From NCBI GenBank assembly GCA_028144365.1, contig JAOGAX010000005.1:1-50341 (forward strand): a DNA stretch of 50,341 bases. Direction: 5' to 3'. The notes beneath the pieces were generated by a model. It was not told the origin of the DNA. It searched no databases and worked only from the letters and a program-made list of their open reading frames with translations. The translations under genes were made by a program, and so were the position numbers. The stretch's first letter is position 1, and each line of letters begins with the position of its first letter. Positions 36,568 to 46,407 of this stretch are shown in pieces. This DNA is from Aquiluna sp. (lineage in GTDB: Bacteria; Actinomycetota; Actinomycetes; Actinomycetales; Microbacteriaceae).

Positions 36568-37974
36568 GTGAAAACAGAGCTTAATCTGCAACATGATCCT
36601 GCGGGCTGGAGAAATGTCCCAGCGTCCTCAAAGCCAATCGACAGAGCCAAGGTAGAAAAACTTCTGGCCAGCGAATGGGAAAGATTCGAAGCCACCACCG
36701 GCGGCTCAGGCAGTCACAACGCAAGAGCCAAGAAGGCCTTGCCCCTGGGTGTGACATCAAGCTTCCAGCACTGGGACCCATATCCCATCTCCATCGTCTC
36801 CGCCAAGGGCGCCTATGTGAAGGATGTTGATGGCAGGAAGCTTCTAGATCTCTCCATGGGTTTTGGAGCAATGCTCGTAGGCCACCTTCACCCCAAGGTC
36901 ATCGCAGCAGCCAAGAAGGCGATGCGCAGCGTTGGCACACTCTTTGTTACTCCAGCCCCAATTGCAACCGAGGCTGCCGAGAGGTTCAAAAAGCGCTTTG
37001 GCCTAGACATGATTCGGTTTACTAATTCAGGCACCGAGTCGACGATGTATGCGATCAGAACCGCCAGGGCCGTCACCGGCAAGAAGGCGATCGTCAAGGT
37101 CGAGGGCGGCTATCACGGTGGCTATGACCCACTTCAGGTTTCTGTAAAGCCAGCTCTCGATGAGATTGGCGATGCCCATGCTCCAACTCCACAGGTTCCG
37201 TTTGACGTTGAGCCCGGTGAGGTCTTTACCGTTCCCTATAACAACCTCGAGAGGCTCCAGGAAATCTTCATTGAGCACGGCGACCGAATCGCCTGCTTCG
37301 TTGTCGAGCCGGTGGTTGAGAATCTGTCGATCATCATGCCCGATGCCGGATACCTAAAGAGCGTTAGAGAGCTCTGCGATAAGTATTCGATCGCTCTGAT
37401 TTTTGATGAGGTCAAGACCGGCCTAACCGCTGGGGTCGCTGGAGCTGCTAAGAAGCTCGGTGTTGAGCCAGACATTATTTGTCTTGCCAAGAGCATTGGT
37501 GGCGGCTTCCCGTTGGCAGCATTTGGCGGCAAGCAGAAGTACATGGATGCCGTCGTTGATGGCCGCATGGCTCACTTCGGCACCTATAACGGCAATCCTC
37601 TCGTTATGGCTGCCGCCATAGCCGTGGACGAGCTGGCCACCGAGGCAGCCGTTGGCAAAGCCGAGGCAATCAACATCGAAACCCTCAAGAAGCTAGATGC
37701 TGTGATTGCTAAGTATGAGCTCCCTGCCCACACCATTGGATTTGGTGTCAAGGGCGCTGTGATCTGGTCTGAGACCCCGGTCCGAAACTATCGAGACTTC
37801 AAGGCAACTGACTTTGAAGTAGCAGAGCTCTCTTGGCTGTGGGGTGTGAACCGCGGTGTGCTAACCCCTCCGGGACTTGACGAACAGTGGCTGGTTTCAC
37901 TCGCTCACAAGCAGAGCGATATGGACAAGCTTGTCGATTCGTTTACTGAGCTAGCGAAGGCGCTGCGCAGCTAA
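36568..37974 (+). CDS. Class III aminotransferase, glutamate-1-semialdehyde aminomutase-like
   Basis: PLP enzyme (468 aa) of fold type I, class III. The segments GAYVKDVDGRKLLDLSMGFG, RFTNSGTESTMYAIRTAR, GGYHGGYD, LIFDEVKTG and the PLP lysine in CLAKSIGGGFPLAAFGG most resemble HemL-like enzymes. However, it has a longer N terminus (about 60 residues) than typical HemL, and the neighbour is aspA rather than haem genes, so a separate amino-acid or amino-sugar transaminase is also possible. AAAGGAG precedes the ATG. Stops of this gene and aspA abut with no space for a terminator. Confidence 0.8.
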   Translation: MKTELNLQHDPAGWRNVPASSKPIDRAKVEKLLASEWERFEATTGGSGSHNARAKKALPLGVTSSFQHWDPYPISIVSAKGAYVKDVDGRKLLDLSMGFGAMLVGHLHPKVIAAAKKAMRSVGTLFVTPAPIATEAAERFKKRFGLDMIRFTNSGTESTMYAIRTARAVTGKKAIVKVEGGYHGGYDPLQVSVKPALDEIGDAHAPTPQVPFDVEPGEVFTVPYNNLERLQEIFIEHGDRIACFVVEPVVENLSIIMPDAGYLKSVRELCDKYSIALIFDEVKTGLTAGVAGAAKKLGVEPDIICLAKSIGGGFPLAAFGGKQKYMDAVVDGRMAHFGTYNGNPLVMAAAIAVDELATEAAVGKAEAINIETLKKLDAVIAKYELPAHTIGFGVKGAVIWSETPVRNYRDFKATDFEVAELSWLWGVNRGVLTPPGLDEQWLVSLAHKQSDMDKLVDSFTELAKALRS

Positions 37975-39366
37975 CTATCTCGCCCGCTTGGCGATGGAGA
38001 CTAGGTCGCCAAGCGCGGCATCGAAGTCTGCTTCGGTCATTAGCTCTAGGTCCACCACTGCCTTCCTAACGGAGCAGTTTTGCTTGCGTGCGTATTTGGC
38101 AACCTTTGTAGCGTTTTCATATCCGAGCTGTGGGCTCAGCACCGTGACAAGTCCTATTGAGTTCTCGACGGTCTGTTGCAGGATGTCGGTGTTCGCGGTG
38201 ATTCCGTCCACGCAGTTCTTGGTGAAGGTTGCAAAACCGTTTCGCAAGTACGTGATGCTCATCAGGATTGACCTGGCCATGATTGGTTCAAAGGCATTGA
38301 GCTGAAGCTGTCCGGATTCGGCCGCCATGGTTACCGTGAGATCGTTGCCGATAACCGTGAAGGCAATTTGGTTGATGACCTCCGGGATTACCGGGTTCAC
38401 CTTGCCGGGCATGATCGAAGAGCCAGCCTGTTTCTCTGGCAGATTGATCTCATTGAATCCGGCTCTTGGGCCGGAGCTTAGGAGCCTTAGGTCGCTGGCA
38501 ATCTTGGACTGCTTCACGGCTATGCGTTTTAGCACTGAGCTGTAGGTGACCAGTACTCCAGAGGATTGGGTTGCCTCGACAAGGTCATGGGCCGATTCGA
38601 GCTTGATCCCAGAAAGCTTGCTGAGCTCGGCAACCACCTTTTTGGTGTAACCCTTTGGAGTGTTCAGCTCGGTGCCAACTGCGGTGCCACCGAGGTTTAC
38701 CTCAGAGAGCAGCGGAATCAGCTCGTGCAGGCGCGCAATGTCCTTTGATGTGGAGACGGCAAAGGCCTGAAACTCTTGTCCGAGGGTAATTGGGACCGCA
38801 TCCTGCAGCTGAGTCCTCGCCATCTTCAGGATGTCGGAAAACTCATCCGCCTTGCGCTGGTAGGAGTCCCTTAGCTCACTCAGTGACTGATCAAGCAGCT
38901 CAATTTCAAAAATTAGTGCCAGCCTGAGAGCGGTTGGGTAGACATCGTTTGTGGACTGCGAGCGGTTCACATCGTTTAGCGGGTGAATGACCTTGTAGTC
39001 GCCCGGAGTCTTGCCCATCAGCTCCAGGGCCCTGTTGGCAATCACCTCATTGGTGTTCATGTTGGTGCTGGTTCCAGCACCTCCCTGAATTGCGTCGACA
39101 ACAAAGTACTTGTCTAGCTTGCCCTCGGCCACCTCTAGCGCGGCAAGTTCAATGAAGTGGGCCTTGTCTTTGTCCAATCCTCCGATGGCCGCGTTCACTC
39201 TTGCCGCTGCGGCCTTTGTTAGCCCCAGCGCACGAATTAGGTTTCGGTAGTGTCCGATTGGGACACCGGAGATGTGGAAGTTATCTACCGCTCTTGCGGT
39301 GTGAACCCCCCATAGCGAGGTAGCAGGAAGCTCGTAATCACCAATTAGGTCGTGCTCTATGCGCAT
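37975..39366 (-). CDS. aspA: Aspartate ammonia-lyase
   Basis: Cytoplasmic enzyme (463 aa) of the aspartase/fumarase superfamily that converts aspartate to fumarate and ammonia. The signature loop is GSSIMPGKVNPVIPEV; further conserved regions are GGAGTSTNMNTNEVIANRA and NDVNRSQSTNDVYPTA. The combination RIEHDLIGDYELP at the N terminus and the length fit aspartase better than fumarase. It is convergent with the class III aminotransferase and divergent from heliorhodopsin. Confidence 0.92.
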   Translation of the reverse strand: MRIEHDLIGDYELPATSLWGVHTARAVDNFHISGVPIGHYRNLIRALGLTKAAAARVNAAIGGLDKDKAHFIELAALEVAEGKLDKYFVVDAIQGGAGTSTNMNTNEVIANRALELMGKTPGDYKVIHPLNDVNRSQSTNDVYPTALRLALIFEIELLDQSLSELRDSYQRKADEFSDILKMARTQLQDAVPITLGQEFQAFAVSTSKDIARLHELIPLLSEVNLGGTAVGTELNTPKGYTKKVVAELSKLSGIKLESAHDLVEATQSSGVLVTYSSVLKRIAVKQSKIASDLRLLSSGPRAGFNEINLPEKQAGSSIMPGKVNPVIPEVINQIAFTVIGNDLTVTMAAESGQLQLNAFEPIMARSILMSITYLRNGFATFTKNCVDGITANTDILQQTVENSIGLVTVLSPQLGYENATKVAKYARKQNCSVRKAVVDLELMTEADFDAALGDLVSIAKRAR

Positions 39367-39451
39367 CGCTCACCTTTGAACTCTCTTCTAGAGGTTAGGG
39401 CAAAAAGCTTGTGAGGGCATAGTGTGAGGGTAGGAAGTTAAGGGGGCCAAA

Positions 39452-40258
39452 TTGGCTAAGAAACAAAGAACACAGGATGAATACATCGCAAGATTGCGTA
39501 GCTACAACGTAGTTGCCGGATTCCTCCACCTCGCTCAGGCAGCTGGCCTCAGCTTTGTCCTAACTCTGTTGGACAACCAAATCCTTTTCCCAGTAACGAT
39601 TGAATACCCGACAGGCCCTCCAGGGGTTCCACTTCCACCAGAGCGGGTTGAGCTCTTCGACATCAACATCGGCGCTGGCGTTATCGGCTTTCTGCTGCTC
39701 TCTGCCTTCTTCCACTTCTTGATTTCTTCGCCCTGGTTCTTCTCTCGCTACAAGGGCGGACTAAAGCAAAACCGCAACTACTTCCGTTGGGTTGAGTATT
39801 CGCTCTCCTCCTCGGTGATGATCTGGTTGATTGCGCAGCTTACGGGCGTATCGGGCTTTGCCGCTCTCACCGGAATTTTCGCTGTAAACGCTTCGATGAT
39901 CTTCTTCGGAGCACTGCAGGAGAAGTACGAGGAGCCAGGCAACGGCCAAGGCCTTCCATTCATCATGGGTTCGATCACAGGCATCGTGCCTTGGCTTATC
40001 TTGATTGTCTACACAATCCAGCCAGGTAGCGAGAACGCCGCTGAGATTCCAGGCTTTGTCTACGGCATCATCGTGGCGCTGTTCCTGTTCTTCAATACCT
40101 TCGCCTTCAACCAGGCGTTCCAGTACAAGAAGATCGGTCCCTGGAAGAACTACCTCTACGGCGAGGCAACCTATATCACGCTGAGCCTGGTTGCTAAGTC
40201 AGTGCTTGCCTGGCAGGTGTTCTCAGGAGCCATCATCCCGGCGATTGCAAGCACCTAG
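39452..40258 (+). CDS. Heliorhodopsin
   Basis: Seven-helix retinal protein (268 aa) of the heliorhodopsin family, whose N terminus faces the cytoplasm, opposite to type-1 rhodopsins. The retinal Schiff-base Lys is K249 in SLVAKSVLAW, the counterion Glu is E115 in FRWVEYSLSSSVMI, and conserved His are H26 (FLHLAQ) and H88 (FFHFLISS). NASMIFFGALQEKY and PGFVYGIIVALFLFFN are near-diagnostic of actinobacterial heliorhodopsins. Heliorhodopsins are generally not proton pumps; a photosensory or enzyme-modulating role is proposed. The start is TTG at 39452 with AGGGGG 8 bp upstream. A four-helix protein gene follows after 3 bp. No retinal synthesis gene is in the window. Confidence 0.96.
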   Translation: MAKKQRTQDEYIARLRSYNVVAGFLHLAQAAGLSFVLTLLDNQILFPVTIEYPTGPPGVPLPPERVELFDINIGAGVIGFLLLSAFFHFLISSPWFFSRYKGGLKQNRNYFRWVEYSLSSSVMIWLIAQLTGVSGFAALTGIFAVNASMIFFGALQEKYEEPGNGQGLPFIMGSITGIVPWLILIVYTIQPGSENAAEIPGFVYGIIVALFLFFNTFAFNQAFQYKKIGPWKNYLYGEATYITLSLVAKSVLAWQVFSGAIIPAIAST

Positions 40259-40261
40259 AGT

Positions 40262-40627
40262 TTGGCCATTTCGAAAGGTTCAATCTCTCGGGTTTTACTT
40301 TTTGTCGCACTACCGGCACTAGTACTCGGGCTCTTTGATCCACTCGAAGGGGGTATGGGTCTACTCTTAGCAATCGCCATCTACGCGATTGCCTACGGGT
40401 TGATTCGCTCCAAGCCGCCCAAGACGCTTTGGATTCCGTTGGCCGCGACATTTGGCTTTGCGCTTGTGACGATTGCGGTTGCAGTCATGGTTGCAGAAAC
40501 CTCTCAGGCAGAAGGACTGCCTTTTTATTTGATGGTGATGATTGCTATCTATGAGCTGGGAGCTGTAATTACCCTGATTGCCGGTATCCACACCGCCTAC
40601 CGAAGTGTGAAACCAAAGGCGGTTTAG
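40262..40627 (+). CDS. Four-helix membrane protein linked to heliorhodopsin
   Basis: Unrecognised 121-residue membrane protein with four hydrophobic helices (around residues 9-22, 30-47, 58-78 and 88-110) and short loops; the second loop has RSKPPKTLW. It has no enzymatic motif. The TTG at 40262 is only 3 bp after the heliorhodopsin stop and AG/TTTGG spacing suggests translation by re-initiation, so the two proteins should be made together and may interact in the membrane. The name of the family is not known to me. Confidence 0.75.
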   Translation: MAISKGSISRVLLFVALPALVLGLFDPLEGGMGLLLAIAIYAIAYGLIRSKPPKTLWIPLAATFGFALVTIAVAVMVAETSQAEGLPFYLMVMIAIYELGAVITLIAGIHTAYRSVKPKAV

Positions 40628-40721
40628 GGAGCACCTTGGGTTGGACTGAGAAGTTGTGACTTTTCAGCTTGGTATCAGCCAGGACTGCCATAATTTAGTT
40701 TCACCTGCACTAAGAGCGAAG

Positions 40722-40994
40722 ATGGAAAAGCTAAAGAAGATCCTTTCAAACCTCCCACACCCCATTCGCTGGGCTTTGGTTATGGTTTTGGGTTTTGTCC
40801 TTTTGGGCATGGGGCTTGTCATGATGGTCACCCCCGGACCAGGCCTTCTATTTATCTTCTTTGGCCTCTCAATCCTTGCCCTTGAGATCAAGTGGGCAAG
40901 GGAGCTCAACCAGCAGGGCATGCAGGGTTTGGAGCGAATTGTCGTGAAATTGAAGTCGATCTTCAATAGGAAAAATAAGGGCGAGAAAAACTAA
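40722..40994 (+). CDS. PGPGW-type small transmembrane protein
   Basis: 90-residue protein resembling the TIGR02611 (PGPGW) family: two close hydrophobic segments with the central motif VMMVTPGPGLLFIFFGLSIL and a preceding NLPHPIRWALVM. The C terminus is basic (IFNRKNKGEKN). ATG at 40722 is chosen; the frame extends to 40656, but the added 22 residues are not hydrophobic or conserved. The family's function is unknown. It lies between the heliorhodopsin pair and pntA on the same strand. Confidence 0.8.
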   Translation: MEKLKKILSNLPHPIRWALVMVLGFVLLGMGLVMMVTPGPGLLFIFFGLSILALEIKWARELNQQGMQGLERIVVKLKSIFNRKNKGEKN

Positions 40995-41072
40995 CGGGTA
41001 AATAGCGATACCTTTTCTTGGAAGCCTCAAGCTAGAAATCCAGTTGATAACTGAGATTGCCTAAGGAGAATC

Positions 41073-42608
41073 GTGTCGTCTATCGGTGTTGTTTTAGAGT
41101 CGCAGGCGGAGTCCAGGGTTGCCGCTACCCCGGAAACTGTGAAAGCCATCCGCGCACTCGGTTATCAAGTCTTAGTTGAAAAGGGAGCCGGCGCAAAGGC
41201 CGCTTTTCCCGACAGTGCTTATGTGGCAGCCGGAGCCAAGACCGCTACTGCTGCGGTGGCATGGAAGGCAGACATTGTCCTAAAGGTCAATGCCCCCACC
41301 CCAACCGAGATCAAGAGGCTCAAGAAGGGTGCAATCCTCGTCGGCATTCTCAGCCCGGCTCTAAACCCCAACCTTTTGAAGGCTCTTGCCAAGCAGGGCG
41401 TAACTGCGCTTGCCATGGACGCGGTACCAAGAATTTCTAGGGCACAGTCGATGGACGTGCTGAGCTCAATGGCCAACATCGCTGGCTATCGTGCGGTTGT
41501 TGAGTCGGCCCATGAGTTTGGCCGCTTCTTTACCGGCCAGGTAACAGCTGCAGGCAAGGTTGCCCCGGCCAAGGTCCTGGTGGCTGGAGCCGGCGTTGCC
41601 GGTCTTGCTGCCATTGGAGCTGCATCCAGCCTCGGCGCAATCGTTCGGGCAACCGACCCAAGGCCTGAGGTTGCTGACCAGGTCAAGTCGATTGGTGGCG
41701 AGTACCTAGCTGTTGAAATTGAAGAGCAGATGCAGTCCTCGGATGGCTACGCCAAGGCGACCAGCAAGGCCTATGACAAGAGGGCAGCTGAGATTTACAC
41801 CGAGCAGGCTGAGGATGTAGACATCATCATCACGACCGCCCTGATCCCGGGCAGGCCAGCCCCAAAACTCATCACCGCAAAAGACGTGGCGAAGATGAAG
41901 CCCGGAAGCGTGATTGTGGACATGGCTGCAGCCCAGGGTGGAAACGTCGCCGGTTCGGTAGCTGGAAAGCGCATAGTCACCAAGAACGGCGTAATCATTC
42001 TTGGCTACACCGACCTGCCCTCAAGACTGCCAGCGCAGTCATCCCAGCTCTACGGCACGAACCTTGTAAACCTTCTGAAGCTTCTAACGCCCAAGAAGAA
42101 GGGCAAGCTGCAGCTTGATTTTGAGGACGTCGTACAGCGCTCTGTGACGGTCGTGAAGAGCGGAGAGATAAGCTGGCCACCACCACCGGTTCAGGTCTCG
42201 GCCGCTCCAGTTGCGAAACCTGAAGTGCCGGCTGAGATGCCTGAGAAAAAGAAGATGTCAGGCCGCGCCAGGGGCTTGTTGATTACCGCAGGACTTGCCG
42301 CACTGTTCGGAGTTGTTTCACTAGCACCACCGCCGCTACCGCAACACTTCTTGGTGCTGACGCTGTCGGTAGTTGTTGGCTTCTATGTGATCGGCAAGGT
42401 CCACCACGCCCTCCACACCCCGCTGATGAGCGTCACCAACGCCATCTCCGGCATCGTGGTGGTGGCGGCAATCTTGCAGGTGACTGATTCGATCCTGCTG
42501 GTGCAGATCCTTGCCTTTATTGGGGTGCTGATTGCCAGCATCAACGTCTTTGGTGGCTTCGCGGTCACCCGTCGAATGCTCAAGATGTTCACGAAGGGAG
42601 ACCAGTAA
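41073..42608 (+). CDS. pntA: NAD(P) transhydrogenase subunit alpha
   Basis: Alpha subunit (511 aa) of proton-translocating transhydrogenase, which makes NADPH from NADH using the proton gradient. The NAD(H)-binding domain I covers about residues 1-370 ([56 protein letters not shown]), followed by a Pro-rich linker and four C-terminal helices. Domains often split as PntAA/PntAB in actinobacteria are fused here. AAGGAG precedes the GTG start at 41073. The stop overlaps the pntB ATG by one base. Confidence 0.95.
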   Translation: MSSIGVVLESQAESRVAATPETVKAIRALGYQVLVEKGAGAKAAFPDSAYVAAGAKTATAAVAWKADIVLKVNAPTPTEIKRLKKGAILVGILSPALNPNLLKALAKQGVTALAMDAVPRISRAQSMDVLSSMANIAGYRAVVESAHEFGRFFTGQVTAAGKVAPAKVLVAGAGVAGLAAIGAASSLGAIVRATDPRPEVADQVKSIGGEYLAVEIEEQMQSSDGYAKATSKAYDKRAAEIYTEQAEDVDIIITTALIPGRPAPKLITAKDVAKMKPGSVIVDMAAAQGGNVAGSVAGKRIVTKNGVIILGYTDLPSRLPAQSSQLYGTNLVNLLKLLTPKKKGKLQLDFEDVVQRSVTVVKSGEISWPPPPVQVSAAPVAKPEVPAEMPEKKKMSGRARGLLITAGLAALFGVVSLAPPPLPQHFLVLTLSVVVGFYVIGKVHHALHTPLMSVTNAISGIVVVAAILQVTDSILLVQILAFIGVLIASINVFGGFAVTRRMLKMFTKGDQ

Positions 42609-44005
42609 TGACTGCTCTAGCCATTGCCAACGCAGCCTACGTTGCTGCCGCCCTGCTATTCATCATGAGCCTCGCAGGTCTCAGCAAGCACGAGACCGGT
42701 AGGACCGGTATCCGCTACGGCATCGCCGGAATGACAATCGCGATGTCGGCAACCATCTGGCTCACCTTCTCGGGAGAGTGGAATGAGAGCACTTCCACAG
42801 GCTTCGTGCTTCTGCTGGTGGCACTCGGTGCAGGTGCGGTCATCGGGCTCTGGCGAGCCAAGGTAGTCGCGATGACCGGCATGCCGGAACTTATCGCTCT
42901 CTTCCACAGCTTTGTTGGACTTACGGCAGTTTTGGTTGGCTGGAATGGTGCGCTGCACTCGGGTGATCTTTCGCCTGACTTGGTTGGCGTCCACAGAGCC
43001 GAGGTATTCATCGGCATCTTTATTGGTGCGGTGACCTTTACAGGCTCAATCGTCGCCTACCTGAAGCTCTCGGCCAAGATGTCCTCGAAGCCACTAATTC
43101 TCCCAGGCCGAAATCTGCTGAACCTATCTGCCTTGATTGGCTTCGTCGGTCTAACTGTTGCCTACGTGATAACGCCCGAGATGGGCTTCTTGATCGCAGT
43201 CACCATTTTGGCGTTAGCACTAGGTTGGCACCTGGTGGCATCCATTGGTGGTGGAGATATGCCGGTGGTGGTCTCAATGCTGAACAGCTACTCGGGTTGG
43301 GCTGCTGCAGCCACAGGATTCCTGCTGAGCAATGACCTCTTGATTGTCACTGGAGCCCTTGTTGGATCATCCGGTGCATACCTTTCCTACATCATGTGCC
43401 GTGCGATGAACCGCTCGTTCATCTCGGTGATCTTTGGTGGCTACGGCATTGAGGCTCCAACTGAAAGCGATGAGGAAACCGGCGAGCACACCGAGATCGA
43501 TGCCGCTCAGGTTGCCGAGATGCTCTCGGCAGCGAAGAGCGTTGTTATCACTCCTGGGTATGGCATGGCAGTTGCCCAGGCACAGTATCCAGTTGCCGAG
43601 CTTGCAAAGCGCCTAAAAGAAAAGGGCGTTGAGGTTCGCTTCGGTATACACCCAGTAGCAGGAAGACTTCCCGGCCACATGAACGTGCTTTTGGCAGAGG
43701 CAAAGGTTCCATACGACATCGTTCTGGAGATGGACGAGATCAACGACGACCTGGCCGGAACCAACGTGGTCTTGGTTATTGGAGCCAATGACACCGTGAA
43801 TCCTGCGGCAACTGAGAACCCTGGGAGCCCAATTGCGGGCATGCCGGTGCTTAGAGTCTGGGAGGCAGAGAACGTCATTGTCTTCAAGCGGTCAATGGCC
43901 TCTGGGTATGCAGGTGTTGCCAACCCGCTGTTCTATAAGCCAAACGCCAAGATGCTCTTTGGCGATGCCAAGGACAAGGTCGGAGATATTCTCAAGGCGC
44001 TCTAG
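42608..44005 (+). CDS. pntB: NAD(P) transhydrogenase subunit beta
   Basis: Beta subunit (465 aa) with about nine membrane helices in the first 270 residues and the NADP(H)-binding domain III at the C terminus. The latter has [35 protein letters not shown] and [11 protein letters not shown], near-identical to characterised PntB. TAATG overlap with pntA ensures coupled expression. With gnd elsewhere in the window it supports NADPH supply. Confidence 0.96.
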   Translation: MTALAIANAAYVAAALLFIMSLAGLSKHETGRTGIRYGIAGMTIAMSATIWLTFSGEWNESTSTGFVLLLVALGAGAVIGLWRAKVVAMTGMPELIALFHSFVGLTAVLVGWNGALHSGDLSPDLVGVHRAEVFIGIFIGAVTFTGSIVAYLKLSAKMSSKPLILPGRNLLNLSALIGFVGLTVAYVITPEMGFLIAVTILALALGWHLVASIGGGDMPVVVSMLNSYSGWAAAATGFLLSNDLLIVTGALVGSSGAYLSYIMCRAMNRSFISVIFGGYGIEAPTESDEETGEHTEIDAAQVAEMLSAAKSVVITPGYGMAVAQAQYPVAELAKRLKEKGVEVRFGIHPVAGRLPGHMNVLLAEAKVPYDIVLEMDEINDDLAGTNVVLVIGANDTVNPAATENPGSPIAGMPVLRVWEAENVIVFKRSMASGYAGVANPLFYKPNAKMLFGDAKDKVGDILKAL

Positions 44006-44047
44006 TTTCTAGCGTTATCCTTTTCAGGCGCTGAAGAACGGAGTCCC

Positions 44048-45124
44048 ATGGCTAATCAGCGAGGTTTTGCCAGTGACAACTACGCTGGCGTGCACCCTGA
44101 AGTTATGGCCCGAATGGCACAGGTCAATGAGGGACACCAGGTTGCCTATGGTGATGACACCGAGACAGCAAGGTTCCAAGAGTTAGTCAAAGAACTCTTT
44201 GGCAAAAATGCCGTCGGGTTCCCAGTTTTCAATGGCACCGGAGCCAATGTCATTGCGCTTCAGGCATCAGTAAAACGGTGGGAGGCAGTCGTCTGTGTCG
44301 AGACCGCTCACATCAATCTTGACGAGGGAGGCGCACCCGAGAAGATGGGCGGCCTGAAACTCTGGACCGTGCCATCACCAGACGGGAAGCTTTCTGTCGA
44401 AGGTCTTAAGTCACAGCTTTTTGATTTTGGTTTTGTTCACAGAGCCCAGCCGGCGGTTGTGAGCATCACTCAGACAACCGAGATGGGCACGGTCTACCAA
44501 CCCGCAGAAGTAGCGGCGCTCGCAGACGTAGCTCACGAACACGGGCTGCTCCTCCACATGGACGGCGCGCGGCTTTCGAATGCTGCCGCTGCGCTTGGCA
44601 AAAGCTTCAAAGAGTTCACGATCGATGTTGGGGTGGACCTAGTTTCGCTCGGTGCGACGAAGATCGGTGCGCTGGCCGCAGAGGCGGTAATCGTGACAGA
44701 TATCAGCAGCCCGCGAGGTGCCGAACTTGCAAGCTCAATGCCCTTTTTGCGCAAGACATCTATGCAACTTCCCTCCAAGATGCGTTTTGTCTCGGCTCAG
44801 CTAAATGCGCTATTCGCTGACGGGGCCAAAGTTGCTCTAGAGAACGCGAAGCGTGCTAACTCAATGGCAGCAAAGTTGTATGAGGGAGTCTTGGAGATTG
44901 CGAAGACTCATCCGGAGGTGAGTATGCCAAACCCGGCCCAGGCAAATGCGGTGTTCCCCATACTCCCCGGGCACGTGACTGCGAAAGTACAGGAAGATTT
45001 CCGCTTCTACATCTGGGACCAGACCACTGGCCAGGTGCGCTGGATGTGTGCTTGGGACACCACAGAAGAGGATGTAGATGGTTTGTTGGATGCCCTTAGG
45101 CGTGCACTGGCAAATTCTTTGTAG
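44048..45124 (+). CDS. Low-specificity L-threonine aldolase
   Basis: PLP enzyme (358 aa) of the beta-eliminating lyase fold that splits threonine or allo-threonine into glycine and acetaldehyde. The PLP lysine is in SLGATKIGAL, the substrate-side Asp/Arg region is LLHMDGARLSNAAAALG, and PVFNGTGANVIALQ binds cofactor phosphate. Length and motifs fit the family. It lies 42 bp after pntB and may be a separate unit; its 3' end faces the sugar permease gene with an 18-bp gap. Confidence 0.9.
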   Translation: MANQRGFASDNYAGVHPEVMARMAQVNEGHQVAYGDDTETARFQELVKELFGKNAVGFPVFNGTGANVIALQASVKRWEAVVCVETAHINLDEGGAPEKMGGLKLWTVPSPDGKLSVEGLKSQLFDFGFVHRAQPAVVSITQTTEMGTVYQPAEVAALADVAHEHGLLLHMDGARLSNAAAALGKSFKEFTIDVGVDLVSLGATKIGALAAEAVIVTDISSPRGAELASSMPFLRKTSMQLPSKMRFVSAQLNALFADGAKVALENAKRANSMAAKLYEGVLEIAKTHPEVSMPNPAQANAVFPILPGHVTAKVQEDFRFYIWDQTTGQVRWMCAWDTTEEDVDGLLDALRRALANSL

Positions 45125-45142
45125 ACGTTGTTGATCGTGTCG

Positions 45143-46405
45143 CTACGTTCGTCTAACTGTGCCGCCTCTTCTTCGTGAAACGGCATCCACTGTCGCAGCT
45201 AGGGCAAGGACCGTTCCAGTAACCACAAAGCTAATTCCAGCAGAGAACCCGAGAAGTCCCAACCCATTGTCGATAATCGAGATAACGAGTGCACCTAGGG
45301 CAGCGTGAACGAGACGACCCCGCCCACCAAAGAGGCTGACACCTCCAACTACCGCAGCCGCAACCCCACTCAAAACAATGGTTCGTCCAGCAGCAGCCTC
45401 TACGACTCCGATTCGACTGACGTGGAAGAGGCCTGCAACCACCGCGAGGCTGGAGGTTATTACAAACGCAGTGATTCGAATTCTTACAACCTTGATCCCA
45501 GCCCTTCTCGCTGCCTCTGGGTTGCCGCCAACAGCGTAGAGGTGTCGACCAAACTTTGTTCTGTCGAGCAAGAAGGTGCCCGCGAAGATTATGAAGAGCA
45601 CAATCGGTATAACGATTGGAACGCCAGATATCTCAATCACTTCGGAGGCGCTTCGATTTAGATTCAGCACATAGATGACAGCTCCACCAACAACGGTGAT
45701 GAATGCCAACTTGATTAGCAAAAGTGAAACTGGACGGTTGACTAGTTCGCTAGCTGATCTGCGGAAGCGGTCATAGAACCCCAATCCTGCGGATATGGCT
45801 ACGACTACAAACAGCAGTAGCCAGCCTCCCCATAGGGGCAAGGTGTCATTCATGATCGCCCGCACCTCTGGTACCTCAACGCGGAATAGACCGCCGTCGC
45901 CAAGCAAAATCAGTGCGACACCTTGAAGCCCTAGGAAGAAGGCAAGAGAGATTACGAAGGATGGAACGCCCACCTTCGCAACAAAAAAGCCAAGGATTAG
46001 TCCGAGGATTACACCCACCATCAGAGCGGATACCAAGCCAATTGGCCACGGAACCCCAAAGGTAGTTGTTAGGTAGAAGACATCCATGGCCACCGCGGCT
46101 GCAACACCAGCCGAGAGGTCAATTTCCGCAATTAGGAGAACGAAAACTAGTGCAATGGCGAGGGTTGTTAGCTGCGCCGCCTGCACGAAGAGGTTGGCAA
46201 AATTCAGTTTGGTTAGGAAGTATGGGCTCAAATAGGCAAAGAGCGCAGTGAGGACAAGAAGTGCTCCGGTGGCTGGCAGGGCCCCCATATCTCCGTTCTT
46301 TACTCTTGAGAAGTAAGCCTTTACCTGGTCTACAAGTCCACCCTCGTGCCCGGAGGAGATTTCCTGAGGGGCTAGGTTTAGCCCAGCTTGATTTGGGTTA
46401 GACAT
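45143..46405 (-). CDS. CUT2 sugar ABC transporter permease (XylH-like)
   Basis: Inner-membrane permease (420 aa) with about ten to eleven helices, of the ribose/xylose type. Hallmarks are LIAEIDLSAGVAAAVAMDV and the loop AIGGNPEAARRAG-like stretch VGGNPEAARRAGIKV that contacts the ATPase, then GVAAAVVGGVSLFGGRG. The greater length than RbsC resembles XylH. It is the last of binding protein, ATPase and permease on the minus strand, with only 2 bp to the ATPase gene. The sugar cannot be determined; xylose, ribose or fructose are candidates. Confidence 0.87.
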   Translation of the reverse strand: MSNPNQAGLNLAPQEISSGHEGGLVDQVKAYFSRVKNGDMGALPATGALLVLTALFAYLSPYFLTKLNFANLFVQAAQLTTLAIALVFVLLIAEIDLSAGVAAAVAMDVFYLTTTFGVPWPIGLVSALMVGVILGLILGFFVAKVGVPSFVISLAFFLGLQGVALILLGDGGLFRVEVPEVRAIMNDTLPLWGGWLLLFVVVAISAGLGFYDRFRRSASELVNRPVSLLLIKLAFITVVGGAVIYVLNLNRSASEVIEISGVPIVIPIVLFIIFAGTFLLDRTKFGRHLYAVGGNPEAARRAGIKVVRIRITAFVITSSLAVVAGLFHVSRIGVVEAAAGRTIVLSGVAAAVVGGVSLFGGRGRLVHAALGALVISIIDNGLGLLGFSAGISFVVTGTVLALAATVDAVSRRRGGTVRRT

Positions 46406-46407
46406 GC

